Of a stretch of DNA of 64,000 nucleotides, positions 15,901 to 25,127 are shown in pieces (position 1 is the stretch's first letter; the number at the start of each line of letters is the position of its first letter). Source of the stretch: Vreelandella sedimenti (GTDB taxonomy: Bacteria > Pseudomonadota > Gammaproteobacteria > Pseudomonadales > Halomonadaceae). Under the pieces are notes generated by a model. That model saw only the letters and a program-made list of their open reading frames with translations, did no database searches and was not told where the DNA came from. The position numbers and the translations under genes are program-made. The DNA lies in the NCBI RefSeq assembly GCF_013416325.1, contig NZ_JACCGK010000005.1, positions 124,001-188,000 of the forward strand, written 5' to 3'.

Positions 15901-16730
15901 TAGCGTGCAATATCACGCTGGTACTTATGGGGCGTCATGCCATAAATGCGCTTAAAACGGCGATTGAAATGGCTGAGATCGGAGAACCCATAGCGCAAAG
16001 CGACTTCCGTTAGTGAAGCGCCTAGGTCTAGCGCTGAGCGAGCCGCATTGATTCGGCAATTAATCACATACTGATGCGGCGTAATGCCGTACTGCTGACG
16101 AAACAGGCGTAAGAAGTGGTACTTGGAGATATGCGCCGCTTGGCTGATGTCATCCAGGGAGATATCCGTATCCAAGTGGGCGTGAATATACTCTTTAGCT
16201 AGGCTCAGCAGAGCATCGGGGCGGGTGAGTACCTGGTTGGGCTGAGAAATCCCGCCGAGTTGCACGGTTCGCTCGATTACCTGATAAAGCGCATTCTCCT
16301 GATCGATATAGCTACCAGAGTGAGAAGTGACTAAGCGCGCCAGTTCCAAAATGGCATTGCGTAGCCGAATGTCCTGAACAAGGGTGTTATTTGAGCGAAA
16401 GCCAGCCGTGTGCTCGTGCCCCAGAGCATCAGCAAACAGGGCATTAACCTGCTCGGGATGCGCATATACCATCAAGTAATCCAGTGAGCGCTCTCCGCCC
16501 GGTTGGCCGTCGTGAACTTCCTCTGGATTGAACAAAATAACGTTGCCCGGTGGGCTACGATGAAACTGCCCGCCGCTGAAGAAATCCTGCCGCCCCGCCA
16601 GTGTCACACCGAAAGCATACTCCTCGTGGGCATGGCGGTCGTAGCTGAAATCTTCAATGGCCGCGTGAAGCACCGTTAGCGTTGGCACGTGCTGGCTTTT
16701 GATAAATTGAAACCGGCTTGCGTTACTCAT
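15900..16730 (-). CDS. AraC-family transcriptional regulator
   Basis: AraC/XylS regulator of 276 residues with an N-terminal cupin-like sensing domain (HAHEEYAFGVTLAGRQDFFS, VILFNPEEVHDGQP) and two C-terminal helix-turn-helices (ISQAAHISKYHFLRLFRQQYG and LTEVALRYGFSDLSHFNRRF). The layout is that of regulators paired with LysE exporters. The stop codon is TAG at 15900-15902, directly adjoining the MITE-like repeat, so the last residues may have been altered by its insertion. Confidence 0.92.
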   Translation of the reverse strand: MSNASRFQFIKSQHVPTLTVLHAAIEDFSYDRHAHEEYAFGVTLAGRQDFFSGGQFHRSPPGNVILFNPEEVHDGQPGGERSLDYLMVYAHPEQVNALFADALGHEHTAGFRSNNTLVQDIRLRNAILELARLVTSHSGSYIDQENALYQVIERTVQLGGISQPNQVLTRPDALLSLAKEYIHAHLDTDISLDDISQAAHISKYHFLRLFRQQYGITPHQYVINCRINAARSALDLGASLTEVALRYGFSDLSHFNRRFKRIYGMTPHKYQRDIAR

Positions 16731-16908
16731 GCCGCCCCCTCCTGATTAGTCACACCACCTAGCTTATGCCACCCCCGCACCCGAATGCTTGTACATAATT
16801 GCTAATCGGCTGTGGGGCAGAGATTGGTGAGCTGTACTCAGAAGATGGGGGATGGCTGCGTGCTGCTATACCCGGAGGTACAGCCAGGTCTCCTGGTTCA
16901 TGGCTACA

Positions 16909-16936
16909 AAATAGTCCCTCCAAAGAGGGACTATTT
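16909..16936 (-). terminator. Rho-independent terminator of the transport/catabolism operon
   Basis: Perfect 12-bp stem AAATAGTCCCTC / GAGGGACTATTT with a CAAA loop, six bases past the stop codon of the last operon gene. On the minus strand the stem leads into a T-rich stretch. The 170 bases between this and the AraC gene hold no gene. Confidence 0.85.
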
Positions 16937-16941
16937 GCCGG

Positions 16942-18393
16942 TCAACGAATGCCACCCACACACAGGTATTTGATTTCTACGTAGTCATCGATACCGTACT
17001 TGGAGCCTTCGCGGCCGATGCCCGACTCCTTGACGCCGCCGAAGGGGGCTACCTCGCTGGAGATGATGCCCTCATTGAGGCCGACGATGCCGAAGTCCAG
17101 AGCTTCCGCCACTCGCCAGGAGCGGGCGAGGTTCTCCGTGTAGAAGTAACTGGCCAGGCCGAAGGGAGTGTCGTTGGCAAGGGCGATGGCATCTTTCTCG
17201 TTATCGAAACGGATCAGGGGGGCCACTGGGCCAAAGGTTTCCTCGTGCATCAGCAGGGCATCCCGGGACACGTCAGTGAGAATTGCCGGGTTTAGGAAGT
17301 TGCCGCCGCGTGTGTGAGCAATGCCGCCTGTCAACAAGCGGGCGCCTCCCTTCAGGGCATCGTTGATATGCTCCTGCACCTTGGCGACGGCACGCTCGTC
17401 GATCAGCGGCCCGAGCGTTACCCCCTCCTCAAAACCGTCACCCACCGAAAGTGCTTCTACGGCGGCCTTAAGCTTGTCGGCAAACGCATCGTAGACACCG
17501 TCCTGCACCAATATTCGGTTGGCGCAAACGCACGTCTGGCCGGTATTGCGGAATTTGGATGCCATGACACCGTCTACTGCCGCGTCCAGATTGGCGTCGT
17601 CAAAGATAATGAAGGGCGCATTTCCCCCCAGCTCCATGGAGACCTTCTTGACAGTGTTCGAGCAGCGCTGCATCAACTGTTTGCCGACTTCGGTGGAACC
17701 GGTGAAGGTCAGCTTGCGTACCGCTGGGTTGTCGGTCAGCTCGTTACCGACTACCGATGCCTGGCCGGTGACGATATTCAGTACCCCCTTGGGGACGCCC
17801 GCCTGCTCGGCCAGCTCAGCCAGTGCCAGGGCGGAAAAGGGCGTCGCGCTGGCTGGCTTGATCACGATGCTGCAACCCGCTGCCAACGCGGCGCCTGCCT
17901 TGCGGGTGATCATGGCGTTAGGAAAGTTCCAGGGGGTAATGGCGGCGACGACACCAATCGGCTGCTTGAGCACCAGTATTCGTCGGCCTTCGCCTGTGCT
18001 GGGAATGATGTCACCATAGACCCGCTTGGCCTCTTCGGCGAACCACTCGATGAAGGCCGAACCATAAGCGATCTCGCCGCGCGCCTCGGCCAATGGCTTG
18101 CCCTGTTCCAGGGTCAGCAACTGTGCCAGGGCCTCTTGCTGCTCCATGCACAGGTCAAACCAGCGGCGCAAAATGACGGCACGAGCCTTGGCGGTAAGCG
18201 CTGCCCATCCGGAGCCTGCTGCTTCTGCCGCCTGAATGGCTGTTCGCACTTCCTCTGCGGAGAGGCTAGGTACATGGCCGATGAGTTCACCGTTCGACGG
18301 GTTATGTACCGGCACGGTACGGCCGTCGCTAGCCGAGACCCAGGCCCCATTGATATAACACTGCTGACGTAGAAAGGTGGTCGCTTGGTTCAT
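16942..18393 (-). CDS. gabD: NAD(P)-dependent succinate-semialdehyde [17 protein letters not shown] enzyme
   Basis: Aldehyde dehydrogenase superfamily, GabD branch: oxidises succinate semialdehyde, or a close aldehyde, to the acid. The catalytic Cys lies in NTGQTCVCANR and the general-base Glu in VSMELGGNAPF; NAD binding is in ITPWNFPNAMITRKAGAALA. The C-terminal GLNEGIISSEVAPFGGVKESG is characteristic of SSADH. The ATG at 18393 (MNQATTFLRQQ) has AGGAA upstream and gives 483 residues, the family size. It is the last gene of a nine-gene operon and probably removes the aldehyde produced by upstream amine oxidation. Confidence 0.87.
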   Translation of the reverse strand: MNQATTFLRQQCYINGAWVSASDGRTVPVHNPSNGELIGHVPSLSAEEVRTAIQAAEAAGSGWAALTAKARAVILRRWFDLCMEQQEALAQLLTLEQGKPLAEARGEIAYGSAFIEWFAEEAKRVYGDIIPSTGEGRRILVLKQPIGVVAAITPWNFPNAMITRKAGAALAAGCSIVIKPASATPFSALALAELAEQAGVPKGVLNIVTGQASVVGNELTDNPAVRKLTFTGSTEVGKQLMQRCSNTVKKVSMELGGNAPFIIFDDANLDAAVDGVMASKFRNTGQTCVCANRILVQDGVYDAFADKLKAAVEALSVGDGFEEGVTLGPLIDERAVAKVQEHINDALKGGARLLTGGIAHTRGGNFLNPAILTDVSRDALLMHEETFGPVAPLIRFDNEKDAIALANDTPFGLASYFYTENLARSWRVAEALDFGIVGLNEGIISSEVAPFGGVKESGIGREGSKYGIDDYVEIKYLCVGGIR

Positions 18394-18448
18394 GTCGATT
18401 CCTGTCTTTGCTGTTATGGAATAGTCAGGCTGGTGGATCAGCTCGCGT

Positions 18449-19372
18449 TCAATAGCCGCGCTTGCGGTCGACGATGCCAACCATCTCGCGGTTTGCTTGA
18501 TGCCGGGCAATATTGTCCAGCAACATCATCACGGCACTTTCCGGCTGGGTCATGCTGGCCACATGGGGCGTCAAAAGAACCCGGGGATGGTGCCACAGAG
18601 GGTGATCTGCGGGTGGTGGTTCCGGCGCGAATACATCCAGCACGGCGCCAGAGAGCTGACCGCTGTCCAGGGCGGAGAGCAGGTCGCGATCCACTAGGTG
18701 AGCACCGCGCCCCACGTTGATCAGTGACGCGCCGCGCGGCAATTGAGCGAAAAGCCTAGCATCAAGAATGCCTCGGGTGTGGTCGGTCAGCGGCAATAGG
18801 CAGACGAGGATATCGCTGCCAGCGAGAAACTGCCCCAGCGCTGCCTCCCCCGCATAGCACTCCACCCCAGGGAGTTCGCGAGCAGTGCGGCTCCAGCCAC
18901 GACAGTTGAAGCCTAACCCCAACAGATGCTGCGCCACCGCTGCACCCAACTGGCCAAGGCCCAATATCCCCACGCAGCGTTGCGCGGCCGGGCGCACCCG
19001 CCATGTTTTCCACACGCGCTCACGCTGCTGGGTGATGTAGCGCAATAAATCCCGATGCAGCCCAAGCACGGCCATTGCCACGTACTCCTGCATGGTGGCA
19101 ACGATGCCGGGCTCCTGCATGCGCACGAGCGGCACATGGCGCGGCAGGGCATCCAGGTCGAACTGGTCGACGCCAGCGCCGAGCGAGAAGATCACCTCCA
19201 GATTGCTGAAGCGTTCCAGATCCTCGATTGGGGCCCAGGTGCCCAGATAGCGAACATCAAGGGGGTTTCCATAGTCTGGCCAGTGGTGAAATGCCATGTC
19301 CGGTGCGTGCAGGGCGAACAGCCGCTCCCACTCTCGCCCCCGTTCGGGATCCGCGTTATAAACGAAACTCAT
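18449..19372 (-). CDS. D-2-hydroxyacid dehydrogenase (glyoxylate/hydroxypyruvate reductase A type)
   Basis: NAD(P)-dependent D-2-hydroxyacid dehydrogenase of the GhrA branch. The Rossmann motif GILGLGQLGAAVAQHLLGLG is followed by catalytic Arg (INVGRGAHLVD), Glu (DVFAPEPPPADHPLW) and His (LLTPHVASMTQPESA). It would reduce a 2-oxoacid such as glyoxylate or hydroxypyruvate. AGGAG lies seven bases before the ATG at 19372; an open frame further upstream overlaps the GNAT gene and is ignored. As an operon member it suggests that substrate breakdown yields a 2-oxoacid. Confidence 0.88.
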   Translation of the reverse strand: MSFVYNADPERGREWERLFALHAPDMAFHHWPDYGNPLDVRYLGTWAPIEDLERFSNLEVIFSLGAGVDQFDLDALPRHVPLVRMQEPGIVATMQEYVAMAVLGLHRDLLRYITQQRERVWKTWRVRPAAQRCVGILGLGQLGAAVAQHLLGLGFNCRGWSRTARELPGVECYAGEAALGQFLAGSDILVCLLPLTDHTRGILDARLFAQLPRGASLINVGRGAHLVDRDLLSALDSGQLSGAVLDVFAPEPPPADHPLWHHPRVLLTPHVASMTQPESAVMMLLDNIARHQANREMVGIVDRKRGY

Positions 19373-19385
19373 GCTGGTTCTCCTA

Positions 19386-20234
19386 TCAACCCAAGGCCTG
19401 GCTGGCCAGGGCATAGCGTTTGGCAGGACCGACACGTGGAAGAGTGCTACCCGCGACCATCTGAGGGATTCGATCAACCTCGGCTACACCGATCCCGGTA
19501 AGCCAAGCGGCCAGGTCGGCATCCAGGGTGTCGAGCCTCACGAAGCTGCCTGGCAGGCGGGTCAGCCAAGCCTCGATCAGGCACTTGGCGGCGTCATGCT
19601 CATTCGCGATAACCGGGCCGATGACATACCCATGGCCAAAATCGCGACAAATCGCGGCACCACTCAACTGACCATCCGCCTGTTCCAGCACCAACGCCTC
19701 TCCCTGTTCCAATAGGCTGGAAAGCAGTGACCTGCGTGGGCTGCCGTTGGCCTGTTCATCCAGGGTGGTCAAGGTCTCGTAGTCGGTCGCACGGAAGCCC
19801 CTCACCCCGGGATGGGCCAGTGGGAAGAGCGCTTGTCCCGCCGCTGAGTCGGCAACCCACCCTTGGCACTGGTGCACCCAGGCGGTCTCTTTGAAACCCA
19901 GCGAGCGGTACAGATCGGCTCCGGCTTGGGTCGCATACAGCTCGATGCGCGTGGCGGTGATGGCCTCCAGTAATGTCTCCATCACCTTTCGACCCAACCC
20001 CTGATGTGTGTAGTTCGGTGATACGATGACCAGTCCCAGTGTTGCCAGCCTGGCCTCGAATGACCAATGCATCCCGGTGGCAACGAGCTCACCGTTGTGA
20101 ACACCAGCGACCCCACTGCCCAGCGTCAGCAACCGCTGCCAATCGCACCGCCGATGGGGCCACCCTACGGCGTTGGAGAGCTGAACGGCCTGGTTGAGGT
20201 GGCGCTCCTCCAGAGGAAGAAAGTCGATATTCAT
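19386..20234 (-). CDS. GNAT N-acetyltransferase with C-terminal extension
   Basis: GNAT-fold acetyltransferase; the acetyl-CoA loop is in VSPNYTHQGLGRKVMETLLE, followed by ELYATQAGADLYRSLGF. After residue 140 a second, degenerate acetyltransferase-like domain of the YitI type follows (EALVLEQADGQLSGAAICRD, GHGYVIGPVIAN). The start overlaps the permease stop by ATGA, so it is translationally coupled. An acetyltransferase in an amine-uptake operon may acetylate a polyamine or amino acid, but no substrate evidence is visible. Confidence 0.85.
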   Translation of the reverse strand: MNIDFLPLEERHLNQAVQLSNAVGWPHRRCDWQRLLTLGSGVAGVHNGELVATGMHWSFEARLATLGLVIVSPNYTHQGLGRKVMETLLEAITATRIELYATQAGADLYRSLGFKETAWVHQCQGWVADSAAGQALFPLAHPGVRGFRATDYETLTTLDEQANGSPRRSLLSSLLEQGEALVLEQADGQLSGAAICRDFGHGYVIGPVIANEHDAAKCLIEAWLTRLPGSFVRLDTLDADLAAWLTGIGVAEVDRIPQMVAGSTLPRVGPAKRYALASQALG

Positions 20235-21019
20235 GCCGGTGACTGCTTTCGTGCCAGCACCAACAGCAACACCAGCGCGAAGGAAGCGGCTGTCAGCAAG
20301 GTGCTGATGGCGGCGATGGTCGGGTCGATTTCGTCTCGCAGCGCGGTGAACATGCGCACGGTCAGCGGCTGGTTTTGCCCGCCCGAAATGAAGAGCGCCA
20401 CCATGGTTTCGTCCAGCGCCTGGATGAACGCAAAGATCGCGCCGGTCATTACGCTAGGCATGATCTGCGGCAGGGTGACGCTCATGAACGCGCGAAAGCG
20501 ATTCATGCCAAGGCTTCTGGCCACCATCTCCTGGGTCTGGTCGAAACCGTGCAGTCCTGCCGTGACGGCGGTGATCACATAGGGCAGCGCCAGCATCACA
20601 TCCGCCATGATCAAACCGGGAATGGTATAGAGCATCCCCGACAAGGCGTAGATGAAGAACACACCAGTGGCGACGATGATGATTGGCACGATCAATGGCA
20701 GTAGAAGTACGATCTTCAAATAACGCATAAGCCAGTGGGACGAGTTATTGATGGCATAGGCCGCTGCCACGCCAATCGGTGTAGCGATCAATGCCGTGGA
20801 AAACGCCACAATCAGACTCGTCTTCGCGGCAGACATCCACCCTGGATTGCTGAAGAAGGTTTCATACCAGCGAAATGAGAAACTGCTAGGCGGAAAGGAC
20901 AGAAAACGACTGTCCGAGAACGACATGGGAACGACAATCAGCAGTGGCAGGATCAGGAAAGTCAGCACCAGCGCCACATAGCCAATAAAGCTAATTCTAC
21001 TCAAAGATAGTTTGTTCAT
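20231..21019 (-). CDS. ABC transporter permease, PotC-like
   Basis: Inner-membrane permease with six transmembrane segments and the EAA-type loop (ARSLGMNRFRAFMSVTLPQI). Similar to PotC/YdcV of spermidine/putrescine-type importers. It starts inside the stop of the preceding permease (ATGA overlap) and its own stop overlaps the GNAT start. Confidence 0.92.
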   Translation of the reverse strand: MNKLSLSRISFIGYVALVLTFLILPLLIVVPMSFSDSRFLSFPPSSFSFRWYETFFSNPGWMSAAKTSLIVAFSTALIATPIGVAAAYAINNSSHWLMRYLKIVLLLPLIVPIIIVATGVFFIYALSGMLYTIPGLIMADVMLALPYVITAVTAGLHGFDQTQEMVARSLGMNRFRAFMSVTLPQIMPSVMTGAIFAFIQALDETMVALFISGGQNQPLTVRMFTALRDEIDPTIAAISTLLTAASFALVLLLVLARKQSPA

Positions 21020-21915
21020 TTTGCACCCAGTATCTTCTCGAGGGGGACGAGTCGGCTCACCACATAGAAAATGGCCAGCACGCAGATGAGCAGCACGACA
21101 CTGACTGCACTGGCAGCACCCCAGTCGCTATAGAGCTGGATGTTGCGACTGACCAGCATCGAGGCCATGACCGTGCGCCCTCCACCCACCAGCTCGGGGG
21201 TGATATAGAAGCCGAGGCACAGCACGAACACTAGGGTCATGCCCGCCAAAACCCCGCTGAGAGAGAGCGGGAAGAACACCCTCATGAACACATGCAGGGG
21301 AGTGCCGCCGAGACTGGCACCGGCTTGTATCAGATCGCTGGGAATTTTCTGCATGGTGGCATAAAGCGGCAAGACCATGAACGGCAGCAGGATATGCACC
21401 GTGGCAATGATGGTGCCCAGCTCGTTATGCACCAGCGCCAGCGGTGCATCGATAAGGCCTACGCCCAACAGGGATTCATTCACCACGCCTGAGCGTTGCA
21501 GCAGGATCAGCCAGGCATAGGCCCTCACCAGAACGCTGGTCCAGAATGGCAGAATCACCAGCGCCAATACCAGCATCGACCAGCGCCGTGGCAATATCGA
21601 CGCGGCATAGGCAATGGGGTAACCCATCAGCAGCGCCAGCAGCGTCACGATAAAGCTGATGCGAAACGTGACCCAGAACGTATTCCAGTAGATACCTTCC
21701 GTGAAGATCCGCTGATAGTGCTCCAGCGAAAAACCGTCGGCATAGAACGATTGACCGATCAGCCAGCCAAGAGGGATGAGGAGCAGCACGAAAACCACCA
21801 GCACGGCGGGCGACATCAGGAGCAGCATGAGCACATGCTCGCGTCGCCGATAGCCCAGTGACGCATCCCGGTGACTAACGTGAGGGTAATTATTGTTGAT
21901 GGCGGTCGCTTTCAA
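21016..21915 (-). CDS. ABC transporter permease, PotB-like
   Basis: Partner permease of the same importer (299 residues, six transmembrane segments, EAA loop GASLGGTPLHVFMRVFFPLS). It resembles PotB/YdcU. The start is an unusual TTG at 21915: AGGAG stands seven bases before it and no ATG in frame gives the full first membrane segment. This weak start could hold permease levels down relative to the binding protein. Confidence 0.9.
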   Translation of the reverse strand: MKATAINNNYPHVSHRDASLGYRRREHVLMLLLMSPAVLVVFVLLLIPLGWLIGQSFYADGFSLEHYQRIFTEGIYWNTFWVTFRISFIVTLLALLMGYPIAYAASILPRRWSMLVLALVILPFWTSVLVRAYAWLILLQRSGVVNESLLGVGLIDAPLALVHNELGTIIATVHILLPFMVLPLYATMQKIPSDLIQAGASLGGTPLHVFMRVFFPLSLSGVLAGMTLVFVLCLGFYITPELVGGGRTVMASMLVSRNIQLYSDWGAASAVSVVLLICVLAIFYVVSRLVPLEKILGAK

Positions 21916-21984
21916 AGGATGTCTCCTATCGGGAAATCGACAAGCGTTGCCGTAACTCGCAGGCAGGCCACGGCAACGACGCGC

Positions 21985-23043
21985 TTATCGCTGCATGAAC
22001 TCCAGCCAGCGACGTTCCGCTTGTTCACCTGCCGAGGAAGCCCACCACTCGTATGACATCAACACCTGACGCTCGGCATTTTCGGGGAAACTAGGCAGCT
22101 CCCTGGCACGCTCATCAGGAATCTTGCCCGTATCGAAGGCGGCCGGATTACCGGGGCCGTAGTCGATATGCAGAGGCAGGTTGGCCTGATATTCAGGGGC
22201 GATGGCTGCGTTGATGAACTCGACGGCGGTCTCCTGGTTGGGCGCGCCTTCGATAATGCACAGGTGCGTGTTCTGCAAGATCCCATCGTTATAGGTGAAG
22301 TCAGCGTCAGCGCCTTCATTGATGATGGCGCTGACACGGCCATTCCACATCATCAACATATCCACTTCGCCATCGTAGAGCAGCTGTGCCGACTGCCCGC
22401 CGGAGGTCCACCAGGTGGTGATATGCGGTTTGATCTCCTCAAGCTTGGCGAATGCCCGGTCAACATCCAGCGGATATAGGTCTTCTCGTGCAACACCATC
22501 AGCCATCAAGGCGGCTTCGAGCGTTCCTAGCGGGTGGTTGCGCAGTGCACGGTTACCGGGATACTCCTCCACATTCCAGAAGTCCTCCCAGCTTTGTGGC
22601 GGATTGCCATCGAAGGCCTCTGGATTGTAGGCCAGTACGCTGGAGTAGAACTCGTAGGCAACCGAGTAGGGCGTCTTGTACTCCTCAGGCATCGACTCGG
22701 CGTTAGGAATCTGGCTGAAGTCGAGCTCCTCTATCAGTCCTTGATTGCCGCCCCGCACACAGTTCAACGGCGGTGTATCGACCACATCCCATACCGCCTG
22801 GCCGGTGGTGCCCTGGGTTCTGATCATCGGCCAGGCGTCGGGAGCGCTTTCCTGGCGAATGGTGATGCCCAATGCCTCGGCAACTGGGTCGAGGATGGAA
22901 ACCGTCTGCGCATCCTGGTACGCGCTACCCTGGGAAACGAAAGTAATTTCGCCATCTGCCAGCGTTTGCCCGGCGCCAAGCGCACCGATGACCATTACCG
23001 ACGAACCAAACAAGTATTTCAAGCAGTTAGTATCTTTCATCAT
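21985..23043 (-). CDS. ABC transporter substrate-binding protein, PotD-like
   Basis: Periplasmic solute-binding protein of the polyamine-type (PotD/PotF) cluster, with a signal peptide ending GAGQTLADGEI. Motifs include DVVDTPPLNCVRGGNQGLIE and the C-terminal EFINAAIAPEYQANLPLHID and YGPGNPAAFD. The ATG at 23043 has GGAG five bases upstream; ATG at 23040 is also possible. Binding specificity cannot be read from the sequence; related proteins bind putrescine, spermidine, GABA-like or opine-type amines. Confidence 0.88.
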   Translation of the reverse strand: MMKDTNCLKYLFGSSVMVIGALGAGQTLADGEITFVSQGSAYQDAQTVSILDPVAEALGITIRQESAPDAWPMIRTQGTTGQAVWDVVDTPPLNCVRGGNQGLIEELDFSQIPNAESMPEEYKTPYSVAYEFYSSVLAYNPEAFDGNPPQSWEDFWNVEEYPGNRALRNHPLGTLEAALMADGVAREDLYPLDVDRAFAKLEEIKPHITTWWTSGGQSAQLLYDGEVDMLMMWNGRVSAIINEGADADFTYNDGILQNTHLCIIEGAPNQETAVEFINAAIAPEYQANLPLHIDYGPGNPAAFDTGKIPDERARELPSFPENAERQVLMSYEWWASSAGEQAERRWLEFMQR

Positions 23044-23079
23044 GCGATCTCCAACTGAGTAAATGCTTCCGACGCCCAA

Positions 23080-24387
23080 TCAGCGCCCGATTGCATCAAG
23101 GAACTGGTAGTAACCCGCTACCAGTCGAATACCGACTTCACGCAAGGGGTAAAGCGGAACGGCCTGGAGCCGCTCCGCCGCAAGCAGCGCCACGTCAGGG
23201 CTTTCGCCCATGGCATAGTCCGCCGCCAAACGCCCGAGTAAAGTCGACATAGCCACTCCAGCGCCGTTGTAACCGGCGGCGTAGCAAACTCTGTCGTCAA
23301 ATCTGCCGACATGGGGCAAAGCATCCAACGTCATGCCCACATGCCCCGACCAACGGTAAGCGATGCCGATATCGGCAAGCTCTGGAAAGAGCGACACCAT
23401 GGCTTTGCGCAGAGAGTCGAATGCCGCCTGGGAGTCATGTTTACCGAATGCTCCTCGGCCGCCAAATACGACCCGGCCATCGACCTTGCGAAACCAGCGC
23501 ATCATCCTGCGCGTTTCACCGTAGCTTCTCTCCTTGATCATCAGGCGGCTCTGCAGCGCCTCTGGAAGCGGCTCAGTCGCAATGATCGAGCTCCTGAACG
23601 GAACCAGACGCGACTTGATGGCAGCACTGACCGGTGTGATATCCGAATAGGCATTCGTCGCCAGTATCACCTGACGCGCCTTGATCTCACCGCCCGGCGT
23701 CGTGATACATACACCATCCTCCAGGCGGCGAATATGGGTGGCGGGGGTTCGCTCGAAAACGATCTCGCCATGGCGTCGATTAAGGCCTTCCGCCAAGCCC
23801 CGCACATAGTCGAGCGGCTGCAAGGTGCCGACCCCAAGCCCCAGCACCCCACCCGTAAACGCGTGGGAGCCAGTCTCTTCTGCCACCTCGCCAGCGGAAA
23901 GGCAGCGCAGTGAATCGTCGCCCAATTCCCGCCGCATCCATTCGGCTTCCTGGGTAATCGCTTCCAGCGCCCTGGCCGTATGGGCGCAGCGCAGATTGCC
24001 GCAGCGCGTAAAACGGGCACTTTCCAGGTCATACTCCTGAATCAGGGCGTCCACCTCATCCACCGCCTCATGGCAGAGCCGGTGCATGGCAGTGGCGACT
24101 GGCATACCATGGGCCTGGGCGATGCTGTGGAACGATAGCCGGAACTTGGCGGATACCACGCCGCCATTGCGACCACTTGCCCCCCAACCGATAGGATTGG
24201 CATCCACCACGATGGCCTGGACACCTCTTTCGGCCAGCCGGTGGGCCGCTGTCAGTCCCGTGTATCCGCCCCCGATGATGGCAACATCAACGACCTTGTC
24301 ACTGGAAAGGCTTGCGATGCCAGGTGTGACACGTGTTGTATCACGCCAAAGCGAAGCAATCTGGAATGCTGGCTGCGGCCCACTCAT
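23080..24387 (-). CDS. FAD-dependent oxidoreductase (DadA/PuuB-like)
   Basis: Flavoprotein amine or amino-acid oxidase of the DAO superfamily. The FAD motif is VAIIGGGYTGLTAAHRLAE, then GWGASGRNGGVVSAKFR, a hallmark of gamma-glutamylputrescine oxidase-like enzymes, and near the end YAAGYNGAGVAMSTLLGRL. It would oxidise a C-N bond of the imported compound, giving an aldehyde or oxoacid plus ammonia or an amine. It starts one base after the HAD stop codon, with GAAGGTG as ribosome site within the HAD end. Confidence 0.88.
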   Translation of the reverse strand: MSGPQPAFQIASLWRDTTRVTPGIASLSSDKVVDVAIIGGGYTGLTAAHRLAERGVQAIVVDANPIGWGASGRNGGVVSAKFRLSFHSIAQAHGMPVATAMHRLCHEAVDEVDALIQEYDLESARFTRCGNLRCAHTARALEAITQEAEWMRRELGDDSLRCLSAGEVAEETGSHAFTGGVLGLGVGTLQPLDYVRGLAEGLNRRHGEIVFERTPATHIRRLEDGVCITTPGGEIKARQVILATNAYSDITPVSAAIKSRLVPFRSSIIATEPLPEALQSRLMIKERSYGETRRMMRWFRKVDGRVVFGGRGAFGKHDSQAAFDSLRKAMVSLFPELADIGIAYRWSGHVGMTLDALPHVGRFDDRVCYAAGYNGAGVAMSTLLGRLAADYAMGESPDVALLAAERLQAVPLYPLREVGIRLVAGYYQFLDAIGR

Positions 24388-24388
24388 G

Positions 24389-25087
24389 TCACACCTTCTC
24401 CACGGCGTCGGCTAACGCCTTCAGCGTGGGGAAATGGAAGTCAGGCGTTGTCACCTGTGCGGGTTCCGGTGTACCGCCGAATCCCGACTGGCCCTGGCGA
24501 CGCTCGATCCAGCAGGTGGTGTAACCCAGCTCCTTGGCAATGCCGATGTCATGGTACTGGCTCTGGGCGACATGCAGTATTTCCGAGAACTTATAGCCAT
24601 GGGCCGCCTGACGACCCCGGTTGTAAGCGAAGAACTGAGGGTTGGGCTTGGCCACACCGGTTTCATCGCAGGTCACGCTATCGTCGAACGGGCTGTCGAG
24701 GATATGCGAGTAGCAGGAAAACGCTGTGCGGTCGGCATTGGTCATCGCTACCAGACGATAGTGCTTGCGCAGGCGCTTTAGCGCCGCCACCGAATCCTCG
24801 AAGGCGGGCCAACGAAACACTGCCAGTTGGAAAGCATCGGCTGAGACCGTATCGGCAGGCAGCTTCAACTCCTCCGCCAGCGAGCGGTAGACATCTGCCA
24901 TGGCACTGCTTGAACGGCCAGGGTAGAGATCCCGCCCACGTTTGTAGGCCTCGAAGATGGTGTTGTCGCTCAGGTCTTGAGCGGCACTTCCACCAATCCG
25001 ACGGATAGCGTCCAGTACACCGGTTTCGAAATCGATCAGCGTGCCCACGACATCGAAGGTAAGAACTTTAAAATTGGAAAGTTCCAT
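24389..25087 (-). CDS. HAD hydrolase, haloacid dehalogenase type II-like
   Basis: HAD superfamily hydrolase. The nucleophile motif is LTFDVVGTLIDFETG: the second Asp of phosphatase HADs is replaced by Val, which is usual in L-2-haloacid dehalogenase-type members. Other motifs: MTNADRTAF, then GVAKPNPQFF and the terminal acidic loop VAQSQYHDIG. The start ATG at 25087 is preceded by AGGAG at twelve bases, a little far. Its role in an amine-uptake operon is unclear; it may act on a substituted carboxylic acid. Confidence 0.85.
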   Translation of the reverse strand: MELSNFKVLTFDVVGTLIDFETGVLDAIRRIGGSAAQDLSDNTIFEAYKRGRDLYPGRSSSAMADVYRSLAEELKLPADTVSADAFQLAVFRWPAFEDSVAALKRLRKHYRLVAMTNADRTAFSCYSHILDSPFDDSVTCDETGVAKPNPQFFAYNRGRQAAHGYKFSEILHVAQSQYHDIGIAKELGYTTCWIERRQGQSGFGGTPEPAQVTTPDFHFPTLKALADAVEKV

Positions 25088-25127
25088 AATCGTGAATGAC
25101 TCCTTTCTGAGGTGCTTTGAAGTTATG

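Noticed and set aside
17314..18372. 352-codon frame opposite the SSADH gene
   Set aside because: Complementary to a gene with complete aldehyde dehydrogenase motifs; an antisense frame caused by GC-rich third positions.
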